This document shows, piece after piece, positions 54,801 through 64,000 of a stretch of DNA of 64,000 nt; the stretch's first letter is position 1; each line of letters opens with the position of its first letter. Where the stretch lies: NCBI GenBank assembly GCA_034336665.1, contig JAPFBE010000002.1, positions 34,265,406 through 34,329,405 of the forward strand. Direction: 5' to 3'. The notes under the pieces are model-generated. The model was given only the letters and a program-made list of their open reading frames with translations. It searched no databases and was not told where the DNA came from. A program made the position numbers and the translations under genes. The stretch is from Luscinia megarhynchos (Eukaryota > Chordata > Aves > Passeriformes > Turdidae).

Positions 54801-54904
54801 TTTAATAGGTTTGAACCAATGAGCTTAAGAGTTGGAGAGCAGGACAAACAATGCCTTTTACTTTGTGTTTTGATTACCTTTATTATTATGTATATCAACT
54901 TAAA
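51821..54904. other. AT-rich non-coding DNA
   Basis: No gene is established. A very strong plus-strand acceptor tract ends at 53,503 and is discussed under findings. Confidence 0.5.
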
Positions 54905-55375
54905 AAGGACATGGACCTGCTGGAGCTTCGTCCAGAGGAGGGCCACAAAAATGGTCAGAGTGCTGGAGCACCTCTGACCTATGTAGATAAGCTAAAAAAT
55001 TAGGGCTGTTCAGCCTAGAAAAATGGAGACCCTAGGGAGACCCGATCAGAGCACATTCTAGTACTTAAAATGAAGGACAAGAAAGCTGGAAAGGGACTTT
55101 ACAAAGGCATGAAGTGGTAGGACAAGGGGGAAGGGCTTTAAATGGAGAGAGGGCAGATTTAGATTAGATATTAAGAAGCAGTTCTTTAGTGTGAGTACTG
55201 TGAGGGTGGTGAGGCACTGGAACAGGTTGCCCAGAGAAACTGTGGGTACCCAATCCTTGCAAATATTCAAGGTCAAGTTGGTCTTTGAGCAATGGCAGGC
55301 ATCCCTGGCCATGACATGGTGCATGCTAGGAGATGATCTGTGCAATGGCTTCCAAAGCCAAATCATTGTACAGTT
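54905..55375 (+). mobile_element. CR1 LINE 3' fragment, about 470 bp
   Basis: A plus-orientation CR1 starts with AAGGACATGGACCTGCTGGA and CAGAGGAGGGCCACAAAAAT. It runs through TGTTCAGCCTAG, GGGCTTTAAATGGAGAGAGG, TTTAGATTAGATATTAAGAA, GAGGCACTGGAACAGGTTGC and CCAGAGAAACTG to a degraded 3' end near AATCATTGTACAGTTCTG. The ORF2 C-terminal frame is interrupted, so the copy is inactive. Confidence 0.95.
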
Positions 55376-56265
55376 CTGTTCTGAGTACTAACTAAAAGCC
55401 CTTGGCTTACCACTGCCCTGAATCTGTTATTTGGACACTCCAGAAAATGCACTGAATGCCTTCTGGTCTCAGAGTGCTTTGTGTTCTCTTGCTCTCATTA
55501 AGAGAAAGTGAGACTATGAACTTTGCTAGAGATTGTTTTCAAAAACCCATGATGTTCAAGCATGTAAGCATTTGGTTCAGGTAGAGATGACAACAGCACC
55601 TGGTCTTGCTGAATAATGAATTTCCAGACAGATTCAACTCAGCTGAACTTTTCCTTTTGGGAGTGAAATGACAGCTGAGGCCTATACATTCAATATACAA
55701 ACATTTTTTATAAAATGTATGCACAAACACACTTTTCCTTAGAATGGGGACTACCAAAACACCATTTTACAGTTTCTTTCCAATGTGGGCAGCTGCTTTA
55801 ATGCAGGTAAGCTGCTCATAACATCCAATTTCACAAAACAAAGGAAAATCTTCAAATGCAAAGCCATTACCTCTTTCAAAATGTCCTTTTAATTATAATT
55901 CTTCATTGAATTCCAGCTCTAGGCTTAATACAAAGGGGCTGCATAACTAGCTAATGGAGTTCGATTCTATTTGCTAATAGTACTCTGAATCTCACCATTT
56001 ACTTTGGCTCTGAAAACCAGAATTTGGATAAGAATGCATAACCTAATACACCATTTTCAGAAAATGCTGTATAGAAAGTTCAGAGCAGCTGCTAGTGGAT
56101 GCAGTTGGCAAGTGTCCTATTTCTGTGATAATAAAAGACCTTTCCCTAAACACATTTTGAGCATTCTAGAACAGCTTTTATTTTCATTTCACAACAGAAA
56201 GCCATATGGGCAGAAAATTGGAGTGGCTTCATTACAGGGCTACCCTAAGGACCACTTCCAGAAAT
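55376..56265. other. AT-rich non-coding DNA between two CR1 pieces
   Basis: Nothing supported was found in this stretch. Confidence 0.5.
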
Positions 56266-56345
56266 AATAGAATTGTTAGGCTTGGAAGGAGACTTAAACA
56301 TCATCTAGTCAAACATCTATAATATTTTCAAAGGATGGGGCAGAT
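56266..56345 (-). mobile_element. Probable CR1 3' terminal fragment, very short
   Basis: ATAGAATTGTTAGGCTTGGA, then AGGAGACTTAAACATCATCT and AGTCAAACATC resemble the inverted CR1 3' end. The similarity fades after about 50 bases, though AAGGATGGGGCAGAT may be the next CR1 block after a deletion. Confidence 0.6.
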
Positions 56346-56742
56346 TTATTATTTTTGTCCAAGGCTGAGATTCTACAACAATACAAATAAAGATGAACTT
56401 AATACAAGAACAGTTACTAATAAATGCTATGATGCAAAGTTTCACCTTCAAATTTCACTTGCTATCACCTGAAGTAAAGATTGGCCTTGAAGACATGCAC
56501 AGTCCAGGCAGCTTATCAAAATTCAAATATTAGTTGAGTTCTAAATTTAAATCTTAGATTTCGAATTACCTAATCTGCACACGCACAGTGTCTTCTGGAA
56601 AGGCTGAGTGTGTCACTGAAGCCCAAAGATAGCAGAAATCAAGTGATGGTATCTAGCTCCCATCATTATGTCTTCCTTTCAGTGAATAGTAAAGCAGCAA
56701 TTTCTAACACATTTAAGTGGCACAGGTGCCATTCCAGTCAGA

Positions 56743-56744
56743 AA

Positions 56745-56779
<35 letters not shown>
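56743..56779 (+). repeat. (CA)n followed by poly(A)
   Basis: About seven CA units run directly into 22 A residues, a compound microsatellite. Confidence 0.93.
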
Positions 56780-57262
56780 GGCAGCTTGGTTTAATAAACA
56801 AGGCAGTGCACAAAGAACTTTAAAGACTCAGGACTTATATTGTGCTCTGGGTACATTTGCCAAGAAGTGGGATAATATAATAGATGCTGAAAAGAATCTT
56901 TCTTTCTCTCTCATACTTCTCCTACGAATCATTTAGCTCATGGCTTTCCTCACATATTCCCAAGTTGAGCTCATCCTGTATTGCTAGGACTTCTGACACA
57001 GTGCCTGGATCTAGTTGATCTCTTGGGTAAGATTCAGCCTGAGAAGAAACATACAAAGAATTCAGCCTTTAACCTTCAGCCTCCAGAGGGCTATGAAGAA
57101 CAAAGACATCTTTTCACAGGACAACAAAGTGATCAGCATTACATCATGCTTTGGATTTCTAAAGGAGATGAATTTACAAGTTTCTTTTTATAAAAGGATC
57201 TCATTTTCACAGCTTCCTTTCTTGCTGTTGTGTGCCATCATAAATGAATGCATATATAAACT

Positions 57263-57296
57263 GGGGGAGGAGGGGTAGCAGGGGGAATAGAGGGGG
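57263..57296 (+). other. G-quadruplex-forming G-tract cluster
   Basis: Four runs of at least four G (GGGGG, GGGG, GGGGG, GGGGG) are separated by loops of four to six bases (AGGA, TAGCA, AATAGA). This fits the usual pattern for an intramolecular G-quadruplex on the plus strand. Such long G runs are unusual in this AT-rich setting. Confidence 0.6.
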
Positions 57297-60200
57297 TGAT
57301 ATCCTTGCCAGTGCTTCAGATACCAAAGCTGGAACAGCAGATTTTTGATTCTCCCTTCCAGAGAAGTTCACAGAACTGAAGCAGGCAAAGCAAGTCTTTC
57401 CCCAGTACAAGGTTTCCCCTGAGACCTTTCCACACATTCTCCTCTTCAGTTTGTGACACCCTTTATCTGGGATCACTTTGAACCAAAGCCTATCACACTG
57501 AAAAAGACAGATGTGGGAAGAGCAGTTTTAACCCGGCCCCTTTCTATAAGGCAATCTTCCCATGAAGAAAGAAGTCAAAGTATCTTAGAAGTTTAGAGAT
57601 GCAGTAGGCCTCTCAGAAGGGATAGAGAAATAAAGTAAATTGCTCTGAGACGATTGCTTGCCTTTGTTATTTTCGGTCTAAAGATACAAAAATTGCTGTA
57701 TCATCAACCCTCAGTAACCAACCAATAAAGGTGACAGCAGAATGCATTTTGGCCACCTCCTCTTGAGAGATGACAATTAAAACATTGATCCTGAGGTGTT
57801 CTGATGATGTGATTTGGTGATGCTCCAAACTGTGTCAGCTCTGTCATTCTTGTAAATGTGCAGTTTAAAGAGAGAAACAAAACATACACCAACCCAAAAC
57901 TACAAGAAAGAGGCAGTTGCTATTAAAAAAAGAAACAAGAAAGCACCTTTCACTGAGGTATAGAAGTATATTCTTTAAAATAAATTATAAGGGTTTAGTT
58001 AAAATGAGCCTGCTCTCATACATAAGAAATATCTGAAGTGGCAAGTTTGAATGACAGAAAAGGATTAACTGCTTTTGTATTTCCCCTAGAGATTAGAAAA
58101 AAGTTGTTATGTCTTAGCTTTACATTAAAACAAATTAAAGCACTTATACAGTTAAAAAAGAAAATCATCTGCCTCATGCACATAGGATTACTCCCTGCCT
58201 CTGGAGAGTGCAGAGGCAAAATGAACCACATGCAGAGCAGGTGACATTTCTCATGGCACAGATAATTGCACTCTTTGCAGTTGTGATGAGGAACTCGACT
58301 CTTCCTGTGCCTGCTGACAGACAGGCCTTGTGACTCTTACCTGTCCCAATTTTTAGAGCTCCACAAAAAAGAATGGAAGCTAAAAGAAGGCAGCAAGCAC
58401 AGTCAGGCCACCCTATTTTAAGACTATCACTGGTCACTTCCACTGGCAGTAGAAAATCTGCTAGGTGCACTAATGACATTAAAAAAAGATTAAAAGTAAT
58501 TAAGGAATTGTGCTGTGTTGTGCCTAAAGAGGTCAGTAAGGTAACATGCTGTCATAAGGCATCACGAAAATGCCAACTACTCCAAGTACACAAGAAATAA
58601 AGGTAGTTCTTGAAACAAGTGCCACTAATCCGAATTCCTGACAAAGACACCAATAAATAATTCCCAAATATTGTTCTTTGTTCACATACCAGTGTAGAAT
58701 TAAAAAAAATGGATAGGGATGATTTAATTTTACTGTATACTGGATATTTTAATGGTCCTAATAATGGAATCAAAGAATATCAAAATACATTGAAACTCAT
58801 GGAAGAAAGGAGGTGTTGCAGCCTACAGTACTCACAAGAAAATTTGGTCATCTTTTTTTCTTTTTTCCTTGGGTGAGATAATTAATTTTTTTTAATGAAG
58901 AATTTTTCTGGTAAGCATTTTTAATTCCAGACACAGATGTGACGCTTTCTTAATAGGTTTCAATTCAAATCCCCAAAGATACCTGTCTGGGGAAAAGCAA
59001 AGATAGGATTGACACCTAACTATGTCCATTGCAGTAGGATTTAAAAACAATCCTTCTGCATTTCCACAGGTACCCTAATGATCAGAAGAATTAGCTACAC
59101 CAAAAACCTATTTTCCTCCCTTCAAGCCATGAGGGAAGAAGAAGATTGGGTATTTGGATCCTGTCAAAGCTCCTCTTGGCACCAAAAATTAATTTACTTT
59201 ATCTGCAACCTCTCTATGGTTCTTTGCATCAGATCAGGTTTAAATTGGAACTTCTTGCAGAGCAGCTTATATATATAAAAGAAAACTTACCATAAGAAAA
59301 GGCAGCTTGCTATCTTAGGGCAAACAGCAAAGGTTAAATAGCACTGGAAACAAACACATGGTGCTATGACACCTGCTCTGATCCAAGGTCATGACCTGAC
59401 TGCTTTGTGCCACCACAGACCTCATGGAAACAGGATATAACAGTGATGTAAAGCAGAGGCTCTCTCTTGGAGTTGAAGGAGAGAAAGTAAGCAAATGTCT
59501 TCTGGCATTTAATTGTTCCTTATGTGGAAAGGAGGAGGCCCGACCTCTCACAGCTGGTGTATGGTACACAACAGACATGCAAAATGTTAGGCCCTTGGAA
59601 GGGGGAAGAATCTGGGCCCTCCCAAAAAGAAGCTCTGTTTATTTTGTATTAGATCTAATTAACTTAAAACATCTGCCCAGAGGAACAGCTTTCTCTCATC
59701 TCAAACACTCCTGTCAGGGGGACCAGGCAGAAGTATCTGGTGAGCAGGGACTTGACCTGTGATACAGCTTGACGTGGTTGTGCTTCACTAGTGAATTAAT
59801 TGTGCATGAAATTCACTGGATAAATGCCCATTTCATGTATATACCAAAAGGAAACATATCTCTTCTGACTATATTGAAAGTGGTCTTTTTCCCAAACATG
59901 GCTCTCCAGCCAAGCTGAATCTTTAGAAAAGAACATGTTCAAAAAGAAAGAAGCTAGAGAAAAACCCAGTATTTTCCCTCTAACACCCCACAGTGAGGGT
60001 GCACCCCAGACTGGCCCAGTGTAAGGCAGGATAACAAGATCAGAGCTTTGGGAATCCCACTGCACCAGTCAGCACAAAGTCACCAGATCTGTCAGCTAGT
60101 GATGCAGTATGGTACCTTAGGGAGAAAATACCAGCAAAAGCCACATATCCAACCTCATCTTTCTTCAATAACAGCTATGAGCTTGTCACTGCTATTTTTC

Positions 60201-61379
60201 TGGTTTAAAAGGTTTCAACAATGACTCTTAATACGGGCATCAAAATAAATTTTCTTGAAAAGCCCTAAAGATTAGAAAGGAACAGATTCTCCATTCCATT
60301 TAGGGGAACTAGAGGGTAGAAAAGGTATACTTTCTCAAGTGGGCATTTGGCAGTTTCCTGGTTAGGATAATGGGCAACACAAGAAATAAAACCCTTGCCT
60401 GACTTCCTTCCTGTGGTAACAGCCTACTCTTATTTCTCAAATGCTCTGAAAAAAACCTCTGAGATAGTTGGGTACCATTTCCAACTCAGATACCTCCCTA
60501 ACTTCCAAGGAGTTTAATTTAAAAATGAAAAAAAACCCTACAGCTGTGGAAACCTGAGTGCCAACACTTCTATCTTTGCAGTATGGCAATTTTTTCTCAA
60601 AATAAAATTAATTATAGACAAATGACAAATCTTAATAGAAGCCAAGTTCATCCCAGCCATAGGAAATTACATTAAATTTTCCATAAATGGCTCACAAGGA
60701 ACTCCTATCTTGTCCAGCCCAGCTCCTTTCACAGTTGACTTGTGTGTCCTTGTAACATGAGGTGCACAGGGCATGCTGCTGCTCTGCTTGAAAGAGCAAA
60801 TGTTTGCTTTAAATGGTGACAGAAAAGGTCTAAAACAATACTGGGGCTTTGGTGTTTTACTTGCTGCCTCCTTGTTTTTTTTTTTCACAGCACTGTACTT
60901 CACGTTATTCTGATACAACAGCTTTTGCTGTAAAGTACCAATAGCAATTAATTAACAATAGTTACATGTTCAGATCATTGCAATTAGCATGAGCTGTTGC
61001 TTTGCCCACCACTGCACATTACCAGCTGGGTCAAACACGTGCAAAAAGTTGTTTACTGAATTCATTGGAACAAAGTATGAACTTATATAATTAAAAATAT
61101 CAACCCGTTTATGTTTCAATAACTAAAAGAAAAAAATAGAAAAAAAGAACCATGCATATCTAGAGGAAAAAAAACCAAACCAAACAAAACAAAACAAAAA
61201 AAAAATAGCCAGGAAGTGCCAAAGGAAAAGAAATATTCAAGCAAAGCTAAACAAGAAAAACACTCATGAAAATGACACAGCACTTCCAGTAAAACTCCAG
61301 ACAGAGATCTCCTAGCCATTTCCCAAATTATTATATTTTCTTATCAGCGTTATCATACATATCTAACAACTAACCAGCA
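57297..61379. other. AT-rich non-coding DNA
   Basis: No gene, RNA or interspersed repeat is supported. Short A/C-rich low-complexity sequence appears at 61,166-61,205. Confidence 0.5.
61166..61205 (+). repeat. AAAAC/AAACC low-complexity tract
   Basis: Repeated CAAAC and CAAAAC units within an A-rich run. Confidence 0.85.
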
Positions 61380-61620
61380 AGTTCAGAGCGGCAACAGCAG
61401 CAAGTTGTGTTGGATCCGCCGCAACCCTCTGCGCTATGTGTCGGTTCCTTCGGAGGGACAAAAATCTCTAAAGCTCTGGATGTGCCTCGCCCTCTAGTGA
61501 CAGTCACCTGCCGCCACTCCTGGCTTGGTGCTGCCAGGGGGGCAAAGGCTTAGCGCCAGGAAGGCCTGTTAAAAACACAAACTGAGGCACAAAGACCCAG
61601 TCACCGCGCACCAGCTGCAG
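61380..61620. promoter_or_regulatory. Small CpG-rich patch, possible enhancer or minor promoter
   Basis: About ten CpG dinucleotides fall within roughly 240 bases (for example at GATCCGCCGCAACC, TGTCGGTTCCTTCGGAGG and CACCGCGCACC), while flanking kilobases have very few. It contains a CTCF-like motif at 61,487. Plus-strand frames stay open for 30-36 codons with no clear splice pair. It could be an unmethylated regulatory element or part of an exon. The sequence alone does not decide. Confidence 0.4.
61487..61502 (-). promoter_or_regulatory. CTCF-like motif
   Basis: The minus strand reads GTCACTAGAGGGCGAGG, matching the CTCF core consensus (CCASYAGRKGGCRS) at 12 of 14 positions. The motif sits within the CpG-rich patch. 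A second, weaker G-rich match (TGCCAGGGGGGCA) lies about 45 bases away on the plus strand. Confidence 0.45.
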
Positions 61621-62073
61621 CAAGAGAGCAGAGGTGAAAGGTGCAAAAGAGTGAAAAATGGAGCTCATCCATCTACTCATCCAAAGTTTTTGTATAATGT
61701 ACTGAAAAACTAAGTTGGAACTCAGCGCATTTACTCTGCTTAGGCTCTCTCAGCTTTTCCTGAAAAATTAGGTTTAAGGAATCCTGGAAAATAAAGTTCT
61801 CATTAATCAGGAAATCTGGCTTCCTTGAACTCCAAGAGTTTTAGTCAAAATTTATTTCAATTCAAATTTTCACTGCGGTCAATCAAATCACTTAGGAAAA
61901 TATGAACGTTATGCTTACAATTTAAATTATAAAATTTTTGCTTATTTGTTCCTCCAGAAAAGGATTTTATAGAAATCGAAGTTTCTTCATTTCCGCATTT
62001 TTGACAGAGAAGCCTTTCCCACGGGAATACACAAACTCATGTATTATGCATTCCCAGATTGATAGCCTGAGAG

Positions 62074-62074
<1 letters not shown>

Positions 62075-62105
<31 letters not shown>

Positions 62106-62114
62106 CAAAAAAAA
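62075..62114 (+). repeat. (AAAAC)n microsatellite
   Basis: About seven CAAAA units sit between A runs, ending in an A run and CCC. Confidence 0.93.
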
Positions 62115-63369
62115 CCCAACCACAATTATAAAAAAATCACTCCAAATTAGCATGGAAAGAATTAGACATAAAACATCAACTCTAGATTGAAAAAAGTTGA
62201 AAACCAAACTGATCTTCTTGGGATGTTCTTGTAGCACACACACAGGTACCCTTACTAAATCTCATGGTTGATAAGACACATCTTCAATTAATTAATAAAA
62301 TCAAGCTGCTTCCAAAAGCAATTTCTTTTAATCACATATACTTGAGAATACTTCAGAATGCAGTGCAGTCTGAAGTAGCAAGTGAAAACTTCCCATAAGG
62401 TTAGTGCTTCTCTGACTGTATTTCTGACTGCCTCTCCTGCAGGTGTCCAGAGAGTTACAGCAGTCGCCAGTGCCTCTTCCCATTTGATCTGTCCAATCTT
62501 TATTCCCTTAATTTAGAGTCAAATAAAGCCCTGTAACATATACCAGCAAGGAGTAAGATTATTCCTGTAAGTTAAATACCTATGGTACTCCTATAGGGCA
62601 AGATATTCCCCTAAAAATGTGAGTAAAATAAGACAATAAAAGGGTTTTCAAATGAGTTCTCCCAGAGCTGGATAAATCTGACAACTTGCTCATGGGGCTA
62701 TACTGCTTTGGAGAGAACTTTGGTGAGATTTCACCAATAGTCAGCAATATTAAGAGATGCACATCTACATGAGCACAGAGAGTGTTTAAGCATTTGGGAT
62801 GTAGCAATAAGTTGATCATTACAGAAATTCCATAAACAGCTGCATGGTATAAACTGTTACTCAAATCCCATGAACCTTTCCACTGTATTTTGAAGCTACC
62901 ATTAGCTTCTGTGGGCCAAAAACTTCAGAAACAAAAATTGTTACTTCTCTTCCTCAGATACGAGCTACAATGCTACCTATTTTTATATAAGTTTTGTTGA
63001 AAAAGAGATATTCATACATTACCATAAATTAATGAACTTGAGAACTTAGGAGCACTTTAGCACTTGATTTGTAGTTTGGACTGCTCTTCTTTTGTGTTCC
63101 CCAGCAGCACATCATTTGTGTCTCTGCCCCAGTAGGATTTAGAATCTTCCCAGTTTTAGCATGCTGCTTTGACTTTCTGACCTTCAGTTTTTAAATGCAA
63201 AGTCACTGGCAAGATATCTTAACTACGCTCACTCCAAAGCTTGTGGGGATTACCTTCAGTCAATGCTGTAGAGCTCTGCAGGAGTGATCAAAGTTTAATC
63301 TGTTTCTAATTAAAAGCTGATCTGCTTAACCCCGTGCTCTAAAAATATCAAGCTGTTTACATAAACTGG

Positions 63370-63377
<8 letters not shown>

Positions 63378-63401
<24 letters not shown>
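63378..63401 (+). repeat. Poly(T) tract, T24
   Basis: Twenty-four consecutive T residues after a CT-rich lead-in. Confidence 0.93.
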
Positions 63402-63726
63402 AAATCCCCACTATTTCATAACACAGCCAATAAAAGAACACAAGCATTAGAAACAGTAGTTTTTAAATGGGTAGAGGAGGCTATGCTTCAGAATAATTAA
63501 CAAAAGAAATTTCAAAAACAAGTAGAAGTGCTAGAAGTGAAAAGAATGAAGAGGCAAATAACTAAGTGAACTCAGATAAACATGATCATTTTTTTCCCTA
63601 CAGAGAGCAAAGACAATTAAAAAAAACCAGCAATAGAGATACTATAAGCAATCACTGCCTCTGTGTACTTAATCTAAGAGATTTTAGGGTTTGATTAAGC
63701 CAAAATACAGAGATAGAAAAGAAGTC

Positions 63727-63743
63727 TATATATATATATATAT
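63727..63743 (+). repeat. Short (TA)n microsatellite
   Basis: About eight TA units. Confidence 0.9.
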
Positions 63744-64000
63744 CCACAAGGTAGACCATGCAAGTAAATGGCACTGGTTAGGTTTTATCATGTAGCATTT
63801 TCTAGCTAATATTAGAAAACAGGCATCTGAAATTCTGGCTTACAAAGTTTTTAAGAACAAAGATTCAGCACTTTTTCTAAACTGGTTTCTCTGAAATACC
63901 CTTCTCACTCTTTTTTTTTTTTTCCAATTAGAGTTTTTTTCCTCTTTTCTATTCAGATAGAACAAGCTGATTTTCTAGATTATTTTATATATTTTTTAAC

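Larger units (their letters stand above)
61621..64000. other. AT-rich non-coding DNA to the window end
   Basis: Only simple repeats are seen here. No gene is supported. Confidence 0.5.

Noticed and set aside
55191..55391. 66-codon plus-strand ORF as a gene
   Set aside because: It is part of the CR1 copy at 54,905-55,375.
1..64000. tRNA genes, CRISPR arrays, operons or an intact provirus
   Set aside because: No clover-leaf-compatible B-box context, no regularly spaced repeats, no long polyprotein frames and no paired long terminal repeats were seen. The composition and repeats are those of a vertebrate nuclear genome.

Overview
This is vertebrate nuclear DNA, most likely from a bird. It is AT-rich overall, with one compact CpG island and almost no dense coding. 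The recognisable interspersed repeats are 5'-truncated CR1 LINE fragments, the dominant repeat family of birds (also common in turtles and crocodilians). No Alu-, B1- or L1-like sequence was seen. The many short ORFs are the chance ORFs expected in intronic or intergenic DNA.

Layout. Bases 1-16,400 are AT-rich and free of CR1 apart from one fragment at 13.3 kb. Bases 16,430-18,370 hold the CpG island, with its core at about 16,730-17,820. This is the only clear promoter-type region. On the minus strand inside it, an ATG in good Kozak context opens a 44-nt coding stretch that ends at a consensus splice donor. The best reading is the first coding exon of a minus-strand gene running toward base 1. 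Far downstream, at 890-944, a 55-nt minus-strand exon candidate has a strong acceptor, a strong donor and exactly the matching phase. A possible further exon runs off the window at 1-69. I do not recognise the conceptual protein, so no gene symbol is given.

Bases 18,400-64,000 are AT-rich DNA upstream of that gene. They carry eight CR1 fragments, several microsatellites and homopolymer tracts, two CTCF-like motifs, a small CpG-rich patch near 61.4-61.6 kb and a G-quadruplex-type tract near 57.3 kb. A few plus-strand segments look like splice-bounded open frames. They are listed as findings because such segments also arise by chance.

I found no tRNA, rRNA, CRISPR, bacterial operon, intact retroelement or retroviral provirus, and nothing that amounts to a new biological system. 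The points most worth checking are the exon chain from the CpG island, the CpG-rich patch with its CTCF motif at 61.4 kb, and a 29-bp near-identical repeat pair at 30.2 and 34.5 kb.
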